A stretch of DNA of 64,000 bases from CAZDWZ01 sp964509425 (GTDB lineage Bacteria; Bdellovibrionota_C; UBA2361; SZUA-149; CAZDWZ01). How positions within the stretch are numbered: the stretch's first letter is position 1; every line of letters starts with the position of its first letter. Where the stretch lies: the NCBI GenBank assembly GCA_964509425.1, contig CAZDWZ010000006.1:186001-250000 (forward strand). Reading direction: 5' to 3'. Below the pieces are notes generated by a model. The model had not been told where the DNA came from and did no database searches. It saw only the letters and a program-made list of their open reading frames with translations. This document shows, one piece after another, positions 42,675-50,478 of this stretch. The position numbers were made by a program, and so were the translations under genes.

Positions 42675-43598
42675 TCAAACTGCGATCTGCTTCTTCGCGG
42701 CTCTCAGATTCCGGCTCGCAGCATAAATGACGGCCGCATGAACGATGACGGCCCCAAAAATCGAGAGCGCTCCGGGAAATGGTTCACTCAAGATAAAGAA
42801 GGTCAGACACGGCGCCCAGATCGCGATCAACGTCGGCATGAATGCGGCGAGAAGGGGCGGGATAAACGGCAGTGCCTTCGCCCACAACATCAACGGGACG
42901 GCGAACTGAAATGTTCCAAGCCCGAGCACGCACAACACCGCCCAGTAGGGTGCTTCAAAAATATGAATTCCGGTCGTGACGGCGGTAAGCGGGAGAATGA
43001 CGAGAGCCATGATCACGCTTCCGAGGATGACTGACCCGATCGTAAACGGCTCTCCGTTCTTGGTCCCTTCGCGTCCGACTTTCCCTTGTCCGTAGATATG
43101 CCCCGCAAATGCCATCCCGCCGGTCAGTCCGGCGGCGATTCCAAGCACGCTGGCTTTTCCCATCGCGTCTGCAAAAAAAATCAATAGTCCGAGGGCCGCG
43201 ATCATCACGATGATGATTTCAGTTTTTGTCGGGCGTCGTTTGTCGATGAGAAGCTGCCAGACGACCATATAGACCGGTGTGGCGTTGGTGATAAGGAAAG
43301 TATCGGCAGTGCTCGTGATGAGAATCGCGATTGAAAAGCAGGTCGCTTGCACGGCCATGGCAACAGCGGCGAAGAACTGCCATTTCGAAAAGCTGAGCGG
43401 GAGAGAGAGTGGAGAGCGTCCCAAGAATCCGCGTATCAGGAGCAGCGAAAAGAAAAGTGTCACGCTCCGCCATCCCGCAATCTCGAGTGGACCGAGAACT
43501 CCGGTGAGGGGTCTGAACAAGAGCCCGGCGAGACTAAACAACACTCCGCCGAGCGCATAGAAGACGACTGCTTTTCTGTTTATCCCCTCGAGTGTCAT
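42675..43598 (-). CDS. EamA-family (DMT) transporter
   Basis: 307 residues with ten membrane helices in two EamA halves, the drug/metabolite transporter layout. The ATG at 43598 has GAGGG seven nt upstream; earlier in-frame ATGs lack a ribosome binding site. Visible family features include ITSTADTFLITNATPVYMVVW near the end of the first half and AFMPTLIAIWAPCLTFFILSE in the second. Exports or imports a small metabolite; substrate cannot be told. Convergent with the gene at 42254. Confidence 0.9.
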   Translation of the reverse strand: MTLEGINRKAVVFYALGGVLFSLAGLLFRPLTGVLGPLEIAGWRSVTLFFSLLLIRGFLGRSPLSLPLSFSKWQFFAAVAMAVQATCFSIAILITSTADTFLITNATPVYMVVWQLLIDKRRPTKTEIIIVMIAALGLLIFFADAMGKASVLGIAAGLTGGMAFAGHIYGQGKVGREGTKNGEPFTIGSVILGSVIMALVILPLTAVTTGIHIFEAPYWAVLCVLGLGTFQFAVPLMLWAKALPFIPPLLAAFMPTLIAIWAPCLTFFILSEPFPGALSIFGAVIVHAAVIYAASRNLRAAKKQIAV

Positions 43599-43814
43599 CA
43601 GATTCCCTCGATCCGCCATTCCGGCGAGTTTTCTATCCTCACCCTGTTTTGCGGTGTCCGGGGCAAGATGCCCCATAAAAAATCGGCTTTATTATCGCAA
43701 CCTTAGAAAGGCGCACGCGGCGCTTTCCCAAAAACTAGCCAAATCAAAGGAGAATAGGCATATTTGCGATGCGCTTTATGCTATTCGCGGCTTTCTGCCG
43801 TATGGCGCTTATAT

Positions 43815-45695
43815 ATGGGCACCCAAATACCCGCATTCCTTTTGCGGGGAAAAGAGCGATTCAAGGAGTACTGGACTCCCCTGCCGGCGCGGGTGAGGCT
43901 GATATTACTGTTCGCGTGCACTGCATTCTTCATCAGCACGATCAACACACTCATTTTTTGGGACATTGAACGTCTTGCCGTCTTCAAGCAAGGCGATGTC
44001 GCGGAGCGCACGGTCCGGTCTCCGGGCGATTTCATCATCGAAGATGCCCGCGTAAAACGCGGACAAGTTCTCGTCCGTGCGGGGGATGTCGTCTCGCCTT
44101 CGCAGGAGAATATCCTCCGAAAACTAGAGTCGACGCTCGAGAGCCGGAAGACGTTTCTCTTTGTGGCGCTCGGAAATTTCCTCCTGTCGTTCTCCGGTTT
44201 CTGGATGGTGTATGCGTTTGCAACGACCTTTTGGCCTGAGTTCCGACCTAAAGATAAGGACATTGCTGTCGTTGGTGTAACGGTCGTTGGAAGCTTGCTC
44301 CTCGAGAAAGTTTTTTCGCTGCTCTCGCAATCACTCAGTTACGCCTTCTCGAGCATAGACCCGAACACAATAGCGCTCACCACACCGCTGGCCGCTGGCG
44401 GGATCATGCTCCAGGTGACTCTCGGCGCTCCGGCAGTATTTTTATTCATCGGAGTTTTTGCACTCGTCACTACAGCGGCATTTAATACCGCCTCGGCGCT
44501 TATTTTTCTCATCGTCTGCGGCAATATGGTTGGCGCTGCGGGTGTCAAACAGTGCTCACACCGATCTGCTTTCATCACCGCCGGCTTGAGAGTCGCGGGT
44601 GCGAACATGATCGTTGCAGCCGGACTATTGTTTTTGAGCCCTCAGTTTACCTCTTACGAGATCGGACATCATCTCTTCTGGGCGGCTATCGGCGGAATCC
44701 TCTCGGGTATGCTCGGGGGTGCACTCTCACCGGTTGCAGAGTTCCTCGGCGGTTACACCACCGACATCAAACTCCTTGAATTGAGCTCGCTGGAACGTCC
44801 GCTGCTTCGAGAGCTTTCGCTCCAAGCGCCGGGAACTTGGAATCATTCGATGGTTGTCGGCCAGATGTGTGAGATGGCCGCCGAAGCAATCAATGCAAAT
44901 CCTTACCTCGCGCGGGTCGGAGCGTATTATCACGACATCGGAAAGGTGAAGAAGCCGGCGTATTTCGTCGAGAACCAACTCGGTCGTGAAAATCGCCACG
45001 ACAAGCTTACTCCGTCGATGTCCGCGCTCATCATCAAAGCGCACGTAAAAGACGGCATCGAGATGGCCGAGCAGGTCCGGCTGCCAAAATCAGTCAGCGA
45101 CTTTATCGCACAGCATCACGGCACTTCGCTCATCGAATACTTCTACGAGAAGGCTCTCAAGGAGGCGGAGCCGGGCGATCTGGTCGACGAGTCGCATTAC
45201 CGCTACCCAGGGCCGAAGCCGCAGACCAAAGAAGCGGGACTGCTCATGCTCGCGGATGCGGTGGAAGCTGCTTCTCGAACGCTGAGCGACCCGACGCCGG
45301 CAAAGATACAGGGTCTCGTCCAGAAGATGATCAACAAGATCTTCTCGAGCGGAGAGCTTGGAGAGAGCAATCTCACCCTGAAAGACCTGCACAAGATCGC
45401 GAAGAGCTTCACCAGAGTGCTCTCGGCAATCTATCACCGGAGAATTGAATACAGTGAACCGGCGGAAAAAATCAGAGAAACCGTCCAGCCCCCCAAAGAA
45501 AAAGAAGCGTCCGTCCCGCTCTCCGAGCAAGTCGTCAAAGTCAGCGACACCAACGAGCTCAAAAACGGTACCGGCTTCGGAGCCGGAAATCGAAATCCTG
45601 TCGAGGAAACCGGCGACAAAAAAGCTCAAGAGCCTGGCCGGAAAAAGGGCGCTGCAGGCGAAGGTGGAGAAGCTCTTCGCCGCCTTGGAATGTAG
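43815..45695 (+). CDS. pgpH: 7TM-HD family phosphohydrolase (PgpH-like)
   Basis: Membrane protein with a C-terminal HD domain; studied PgpH proteins hydrolyse cyclic di-AMP. I start at ATG 43815 (MGTQIPAFL); an upstream TTG at 43764 is possible. A first helix (about 30-50), a short extracytoplasmic 7TMR-HDED region (about 50-110, shorter than in Firmicutes), then six to seven helices (about 125-310). The HD domain begins APGTWNHSMVVGQM and continues with GAYYHDIGK (HD pair) and QHHGTSLIEYFY. The tail after about residue 560 is charged, low-complexity and overlaps ybeY in another frame. Neighbouring ybeY is the usual partner. Confidence 0.9.
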   Translation: MGTQIPAFLLRGKERFKEYWTPLPARVRLILLFACTAFFISTINTLIFWDIERLAVFKQGDVAERTVRSPGDFIIEDARVKRGQVLVRAGDVVSPSQENILRKLESTLESRKTFLFVALGNFLLSFSGFWMVYAFATTFWPEFRPKDKDIAVVGVTVVGSLLLEKVFSLLSQSLSYAFSSIDPNTIALTTPLAAGGIMLQVTLGAPAVFLFIGVFALVTTAAFNTASALIFLIVCGNMVGAAGVKQCSHRSAFITAGLRVAGANMIVAAGLLFLSPQFTSYEIGHHLFWAAIGGILSGMLGGALSPVAEFLGGYTTDIKLLELSSLERPLLRELSLQAPGTWNHSMVVGQMCEMAAEAINANPYLARVGAYYHDIGKVKKPAYFVENQLGRENRHDKLTPSMSALIIKAHVKDGIEMAEQVRLPKSVSDFIAQHHGTSLIEYFYEKALKEAEPGDLVDESHYRYPGPKPQTKEAGLLMLADAVEAASRTLSDPTPAKIQGLVQKMINKIFSSGELGESNLTLKDLHKIAKSFTRVLSAIYHRRIEYSEPAEKIRETVQPPKEKEASVPLSEQVVKVSDTNELKNGTGFGAGNRNPVEETGDKKAQEPGRKKGAAGEGGEALRRLGM

Positions 45696-46071
45696 CGGCT
45701 CCTCGCTCAGCATCCTCTTCACCGATGATAAAGAAATGCAGAAGATCAATCTCGCCTATCGCGGGAAAGACAAGCCGACGGATGTTCTTTCGTTTGCTGC
45801 GCTCGACGTCGAACTTCCTGCCGCGCTGAAGAACGTTTCGCAGAAACGATTTCTCGGGGATATCATCATCTCCGCCGATACCATGATGCGACAAGCAAAA
45901 GAGTTTCGCGTCACTCCGGAAGCCGAGCTGGATCGGCTGATGATCCACGGCATTCTCCATCTGCTTGGTTACGATCACGAAAACGTGCCAAAGCGGGAAG
46001 CCGAAAAGATGCGTCGCAAAGAGGATTCGCTCCTTCAAGTTCTCGCCAAAAAGGAGCCTCACGATCGGTGA
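45454..46071 (+). CDS. ybeY: Endoribonuclease YbeY
   Basis: Metal-dependent RNase for rRNA maturation and quality control. The zinc motif HGILHLLGYDHE is intact, as are YRGKDKPTDVLSF and GDIIISADT. The usual family start (EIEILSRKP) lies about 45 residues into the frame and no ATG, GTG or TTG sits close to it; the nearest starts are GTG at 45454 (GGAG ten nt upstream) or a TTG nine nt earlier. This makes an unusual Lys/Ser/Pro-rich N-terminal extension and a 242-nt overlap with the pgpH tail. Ends 13 nt into the convergent methyltransferase gene. Confidence 0.9.
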   Translation: MNRRKKSEKPSSPPKKKKRPSRSPSKSSKSATPTSSKTVPASEPEIEILSRKPATKKLKSLAGKRALQAKVEKLFAALECSGSSLSILFTDDKEMQKINLAYRGKDKPTDVLSFAALDVELPAALKNVSQKRFLGDIIISADTMMRQAKEFRVTPEAELDRLMIHGILHLLGYDHENVPKREAEKMRRKEDSLLQVLAKKEPHDR

Positions 46072-46826
46072 CGCGCGCGTCTCTGCGAAATCTTTTTTCC
46101 CAGAGGAAGGAAGTAGGACATCTCTTTTTGATAGTCGGTGAAGGTTCGCCCGTACAGCTGCGAAAACCGCTTTTCCTTCAGTAAGGGGCCCCACACACAG
46201 TAGGCTGTCCAAAAGATTGCAAGCAAAGCTCTATCTACCGTCCAGACGGGTGCCGACCAAAGCACAAGACTAAATGCAAGGTAAATAGGCTGACGACAAA
46301 CGGCGAATGTTCCTTTCTGAGGAAATGGTTGAAACTTGGGCTTTTTACCCCGAAGAACCGAAACCCATCCCTTCGCCCCTGACTGGAGCGAAAGATCTGC
46401 ATCCGCCATCGCCTTCGCCAAGAAAATCCAAGAAAACAAATAGACTACATCGCTGAGCGTTCGAAGAACTCCATGTGGCTGAACGGTGAGTTCTGCAAGA
46501 GGAGACCACAGCAAAAAAGTTCCACAGAGCTGGATCGAAGCAATCAAAGCGAACCATGTCGTGATCATTTCTTTCGACAAGGAGGGCGGAGATAAGAAGC
46601 CAAGAACTCTGCGCCCACTCTTGGTTAACAACCAAGAGTGGATCAGGGGAAATTGGATTATCAAGGCAAGATCCGCGCACACCGCTGAGATTCCTCTGAG
46701 GTGTCCAACACCAAAGTGCAACCCAAAATACACTGAAATCGCCATTGATGCGACAGCAACCGCAAATGCGATGTGGCACAGCAGTCCAACGCCCGTGGCG
46801 AAACATTGTTCGCTTGTGAGTTTCAT
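46059..46826 (-). CDS. Isoprenylcysteine carboxyl methyltransferase-like membrane methyltransferase
   Basis: 255 residues, about six membrane helices, with the ICMT/PEMT-type C-terminal half: KGTFAVCRQPIYLAF (in place of the RHP.Y motif), then WGPLLKEKRFSQLYG and YQKEMSYFLP, which bind SAM. ATG at 46826 with GAGGAG nine nt upstream. Members beside type III PKS genes (BpsB, SrsB) O-methylate alkyl-pyrones or resorcinols, and that is the likely job here. It follows the PKS gene by 131 nt. The first His of the usual RHP motif is replaced by Gln. Confidence 0.8.
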   Translation of the reverse strand: MKLTSEQCFATGVGLLCHIAFAVAVASMAISVYFGLHFGVGHLRGISAVCADLALIIQFPLIHSWLLTKSGRRVLGFLSPPSLSKEMITTWFALIASIQLCGTFLLWSPLAELTVQPHGVLRTLSDVVYLFSWIFLAKAMADADLSLQSGAKGWVSVLRGKKPKFQPFPQKGTFAVCRQPIYLAFSLVLWSAPVWTVDRALLAIFWTAYCVWGPLLKEKRFSQLYGRTFTDYQKEMSYFLPLGKKISQRRARHRS

Positions 46827-46957
46827 ACGTCTCGTCTCCTCAAAGCGTGATTCAAATCTGAGGCTGTCCTTCGGCGCTCCGAACCAGCACCCGTGAACAG
46901 AGGTGCCCATGTCATCCCATGCTGGGTAGACGCTCTCGACCTTCGCGATCGAACACT

Positions 46958-47998
46958 CTACTCAACTCTAAACAAAACCAACTCCACGGTGAGGCCAGGC
47001 CCCACTCCAACCATAAGCACAAGCTCTCGTGATTTAGCGACGCCTGAGGATAAGAATTCCGAAGTCACGAAAAGGACCGACGCCGATGAGAGGTTCCCAA
47101 AATTCTGCAGAACATCGCGGGCCCAAATCGCACGTTCCCTCGGAATTCCAAAAACTTCTTCCAAACAACTTAGAACCTTTGTGCCACCGGGGTGAAAGAG
47201 CCACCAGTCGACGTCTCTGAGCTCAATTCCGTTTCGCTTTAGGAAGGCGGGAACCAGAGGCGGAACTTCCCGTGCGAGGAAGGACGGAAGCTCTTTGTCC
47301 AACTTTAGGTGCGCCCCGTCATCCTGAATATCGTACCCCATCATATGTCGAGAATTTCTGGTTAAGATCGATTGAGAGTCGACAAAGCTCAGTTTTCCTT
47401 TCTCGGGAGAGACCACCACGCTTGCAGATCCGTCTCCAAATATCGCCGATCCCACGAGATGACCCGGCGAATGATCGCCTGGAAAAAATCCGATCGAGCA
47501 CAATTCGACGGAAGTCAGCAGCACGTTGCCACCGAGCTTGGCGAATTTATCAGCGAGAGCGAGTCCGATGACGCCGCCAGCGCAACCATGTTGATAGAGC
47601 GGAACCCTCGACACATCCGACCTTAGTCCAAGACTCTGGATAATTAGGGCGTCGATAGAAGGGATCGCCGGGCACGAGCACGAAGTAAAAATGAATGTGT
47701 CAATCTCTGTCGGGTCGACTTTTGCCTGCACCAACGCTGAACTTGCCGACTTCACACCAAGTGGAGTTCCTTCCTCCTCAAAGATAATGCTGCGTTCTCG
47801 ATTGCTCGAAAATTCAAGCATCTCGTGGAGCGGACGAACAAAATGCCTTCGCTTCGTCTGAGATGAGGAAACAAATCTTTCAAAAAGCAATTTCTCGTCG
47901 GTTGAGTTCTGCAGCCATTTTTGGCCAGCAGCACAAATATCCTCAGGTCCAAATGCAAAGTTAGGCACCGCGGTACCCACACTGATGACACTACTCAT
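46958..47998 (-). CDS. Type III polyketide synthase
   Basis: Chalcone/stilbene-synthase-type enzyme that extends an acyl-CoA with malonyl-CoA and cyclises it. Catalytic triad intact: C139 in QHGCAGG, H269 in LFHPGG and N302 in FGNLSSA. The final GVGPGLTVELVLF matches the family's GFGPGLT.E motif. Start ATG at 47998 (GGAG four nt upstream, 13 nt after the YceI stop); a TTG 36 nt upstream overlaps yceI and is less likely. Length 346 fits bacterial members. Its closest relatives by neighbourhood would be BpsA/SrsA-type synthases that make alkyl-pyrones and alkyl-resorcinols from fatty acyl-CoA. Third gene of the operon FAD - YceI - PKS - ICMT. Confidence 0.94.
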   Translation of the reverse strand: MSSVISVGTAVPNFAFGPEDICAAGQKWLQNSTDEKLLFERFVSSSQTKRRHFVRPLHEMLEFSSNRERSIIFEEEGTPLGVKSASSALVQAKVDPTEIDTFIFTSCSCPAIPSIDALIIQSLGLRSDVSRVPLYQHGCAGGVIGLALADKFAKLGGNVLLTSVELCSIGFFPGDHSPGHLVGSAIFGDGSASVVVSPEKGKLSFVDSQSILTRNSRHMMGYDIQDDGAHLKLDKELPSFLAREVPPLVPAFLKRNGIELRDVDWWLFHPGGTKVLSCLEEVFGIPRERAIWARDVLQNFGNLSSASVLFVTSEFLSSGVAKSRELVLMVGVGPGLTVELVLFRVE

Positions 47999-48011
47999 AT
48001 ATCTCCAAGGA

Positions 48012-48602
48012 TCATTTGACTGGCCAAGTGACAAGAATATTTGCCTGAACTTGAGGGTTTAGGCGTGCGACGAGAATAGACGGATCCTCAATTCCAAAAT
48101 CTGCCCAGAGAATAGTCCCCGAGCCCGAAAATGAAAAACGAGAATTGGTTCGCGAGAGATGTCCTTCAACATCCCAAGATCTCTCGATACCGTGAATCTT
48201 AATTCTTCCGTGGAGAACCACTTTGCAGAAGGGTATATGGGGAAATTGTTCCGGAGAGCAGGGAGAATCGGCCGAATCCAGGAAGTACGTAATCTCCGGA
48301 AACCGATCGGCAGCCATGACTTCTTTCATTTTTCGGTCTCGCCGAGAGTTATCCGTGTCCATTTGGCCCACCGGAAGTGAAACTTCCCCGTGAACAGAGC
48401 GAGGATTATTGCTTTCGCGAAGAGAAAGATTGCCCCTCACACCTTTAGTACTCCCCTGGACCATGTGCCAAGTCGAGTCTACCTCAAAATTAATCGTCGT
48501 ATTGGAATCATCGATCGTGGCCGGTATGTTCCAAAAGTCGGCGTAAGCGGTGCTCAACCAAAGATTCGAAGAAAAGATCAGAGCAACTATTGTAAATCTC
48601 AT
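48012..48602 (-). CDS. YceI-family exported lipid-binding protein
   Basis: 196 residues with a signal peptide (VALIFSSNLWLSTAYA, cut near residue 21) and the YceI lipocalin-like barrel: FEVDSTWHMVQGSTKGVRG, MDTDNSRRDRKMKEVM, FPEITY, and VVLHGRIKIHGIERSWDVEG. YceI proteins bind long polyisoprenoid or other amphiphilic lipids in the periplasm. In this cluster it may carry the PKS lipid between inner and outer membranes (inference). Start ATG at 48602 overlaps the FAD gene stop (ATGA). Confidence 0.88.
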   Translation of the reverse strand: MRFTIVALIFSSNLWLSTAYADFWNIPATIDDSNTTINFEVDSTWHMVQGSTKGVRGNLSLRESNNPRSVHGEVSLPVGQMDTDNSRRDRKMKEVMAADRFPEITYFLDSADSPCSPEQFPHIPFCKVVLHGRIKIHGIERSWDVEGHLSRTNSRFSFSGSGTILWADFGIEDPSILVARLNPQVQANILVTWPVK

Positions 48603-49819
48603 ATGCCTGCGAGCGTTATAATTGCCGAAGAAAATGTCGTGAGGAGCCGCGAATCAGTTCGGTGTATCGCTCTCGAAGCGTGCTCCGCTAATTTGGAAGA
48701 TCGCAATATTTGGGCCGCTGGAGAGGAATTCATCGAGACAAGGGTCAAGTACGTCAGCCGCGTAAAGCCCCGAAGAGGTCTCGCAGCTCGGTTCCGGGAT
48801 CGTTCATACGTTCTCGCCGCTTCTTCTCGGGTTGAAAGGCCGAGAAGAATCGACGCGATGCTCTCGGCCGCCAACGCCCCTGACGCGAGCGCGTGAGTCA
48901 TGCCCATTCCACCAATTGGATCGAACTGCTCGCAGGCATCCCCGGCAAAGTAAAACCTCCCCTCACAGGATGCGCGGCGGCGGTTACCCAGGGGTCCGGT
49001 CGCGGTGGATGTTCCTTTGGGAACAAGATCAAGCTGAAGCCTCTCCTCAAGAATCCTGCGGAGCTTCTCCTGCGCTTCCGGATGATAGACTCGCGAAAAG
49101 TTTGTCCGCGGGCACAACACGGCAAGATTCAACTCAGAATCACTAACCGGAGTCAAATATGCCTCGCACTGGGGCATGAGAATAATTCGAACCTCAGGCG
49201 ACAAACTCTGCTTCGAATCAACTTGAAACTGCCGGGTGTAAGCAAATCTCTGCGGCAGGCCGTTTGCCGCAGATGGCTTATTCCATCGGGTATTCGCGCC
49301 ACTCGCGATTACGGCAAAGCAGCTGCGCAGCTTTCGCCCGTTTCGCAAAAGAATCTCGCAGTGACTTCGGGTTTGACGGACGCTTTCAACTCCTGATCCC
49401 ATCAGACAATCGAGGCGAGATGCCGTTTGGCTTTGACACTTCTCCAGCATCACAGAATCGAGAAGATCACGTCGAATTCCAATTCCCCCTCCGGCCGCCT
49501 GATCCGGGCGAATAATCGAATGGCAATTCTCAGAGCCATTGCCGTCAATTCTATACTTTCGAATCTCTTGGTGGGGGAGTTTATCAATTTCGACACCTAA
49601 GGCTTTCACCATTTCCACGCCGGGATTCGAGAGTCCTTCCCCACAAGGTTTGCGCCGCGGGAACTGCTCTTTGTCGATAAGCGCGATCGACCGACCTCGG
49701 TCAGCAAATTGAAGAGCAAACGCTGTACCTGCGAGCGATGCGCCAATTATCGCAACTTCGAAATCCAGATTGAAACGGGCGCACATAATGGGCAGCAGAA
49801 CTCCTCGCAGATTCGACAT
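48599..49819 (-). CDS. FAD-dependent oxidoreductase (geranylgeranyl reductase / aromatic hydroxylase-like)
   Basis: 406 residues. FAD-binding Rossmann motif IIGASLAGTAFALQFADRG (about 24-42), the RRKPCGEGLSNPG block typical of geranylgeranyl-reductase-like flavoproteins, and the second FAD motif GRFYFAGDACEQFDPIGGMGM. The same type of enzyme accompanies type III PKSs as a hydroxylase that makes quinones from alkyl-resorcinols (SrsC in Streptomyces). ATG at 49819 with AGGA eight nt upstream. First gene of the minus-strand PKS operon and divergent from the regulator at 49870, only 50 nt away. Confidence 0.88.
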   Translation of the reverse strand: MSNLRGVLLPIMCARFNLDFEVAIIGASLAGTAFALQFADRGRSIALIDKEQFPRRKPCGEGLSNPGVEMVKALGVEIDKLPHQEIRKYRIDGNGSENCHSIIRPDQAAGGGIGIRRDLLDSVMLEKCQSQTASRLDCLMGSGVESVRQTRSHCEILLRNGRKLRSCFAVIASGANTRWNKPSAANGLPQRFAYTRQFQVDSKQSLSPEVRIILMPQCEAYLTPVSDSELNLAVLCPRTNFSRVYHPEAQEKLRRILEERLQLDLVPKGTSTATGPLGNRRRASCEGRFYFAGDACEQFDPIGGMGMTHALASGALAAESIASILLGLSTREEAARTYERSRNRAARPLRGFTRLTYLTLVSMNSSPAAQILRSSKLAEHASRAIHRTDSRLLTTFSSAIITLAGI

Positions 49820-49869
49820 TCATTCGATCCTATGGCGTTTTCATCAAACTTTGTATATCGAACATACGT

Positions 49870-50478
49870 ATGAAGGACCGAGAGTTGAAACATCTCAATG
49901 AGTTGGGTCTGTTGAATGATCCCGAAATCGAACAACTATCAGATGGTCTTCCTCTCAATCGTGAGCGAAAGATCACGATTGGCATTCTCCTTGCGGTGGC
50001 GGCATTCACCGTTCTTGATGTAATTGAGGATCGAATCGAGGGGGCAAGCTGGCAACACATCATCGCGGAAGTCTGTGTCATAGTGGCCACTTCGCTGCTT
50101 GCCTGGCATCTTCATCAAAAGTCGAGAAAACCTCTTCTTCAAAAAGCAGAGCGACTCACGAATAGTCTGGTGTACGCCCGAGCGGACGCGAATCGCTGGC
50201 GCGCTCAAGCACAATCAGCTCTTAAGGGGCTCGGGGAAGCAATCAGTAGAGAATTCGAGGCGTGGGATCTCTCGGATGCCGAAACCGAAGTCGGATTGAT
50301 GCTGCTAAAGGGTTATAGTCTTAAAGAAATTTCCGCGCTGAGAGAAACAAGTGAAGGTACGGTTCGACAGCAGGCAGCCGCAGTTTACCAAAAAAGCGGA
50401 CTCGGTGGCCGAGCGGAGCTTTCCGCCTATTTTCTTGAAGACCTACTCGTCGTCCCACAACCGAACGTCAGAGAATGA
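49870..50478 (+). CDS. Membrane-bound LuxR-type transcriptional regulator
   Basis: 202 residues. Two N-terminal helices (about 35-53 and 64-80) joined by a short loop should anchor it in the inner membrane; a coiled-coil segment (about 90-125) leads to a C-terminal LuxR helix-turn-helix (LSDAETEVGLMLLKGYSLKEISALRETSEGTVRQQAAAVYQKSG). No receiver domain, so it probably senses the membrane directly. ATG at 49870. It diverges from the flavoprotein gene (50 nt) and converges with the exporter (11-nt overlap), the expected position for the cluster's own regulator. Confidence 0.8.
   Translation: MKDRELKHLNELGLLNDPEIEQLSDGLPLNRERKITIGILLAVAAFTVLDVIEDRIEGASWQHIIAEVCVIVATSLLAWHLHQKSRKPLLQKAERLTNSLVYARADANRWRAQAQSALKGLGEAISREFEAWDLSDAETEVGLMLLKGYSLKEISALRETSEGTVRQQAAAVYQKSGLGGRAELSAYFLEDLLVVPQPNVRE

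Noticed and set aside
47999..48034. TTG start for the type III PKS 36 nt upstream
   Set aside because: It overlaps yceI and lacks a ribosome binding site, whereas ATG 47998 has GGAG.
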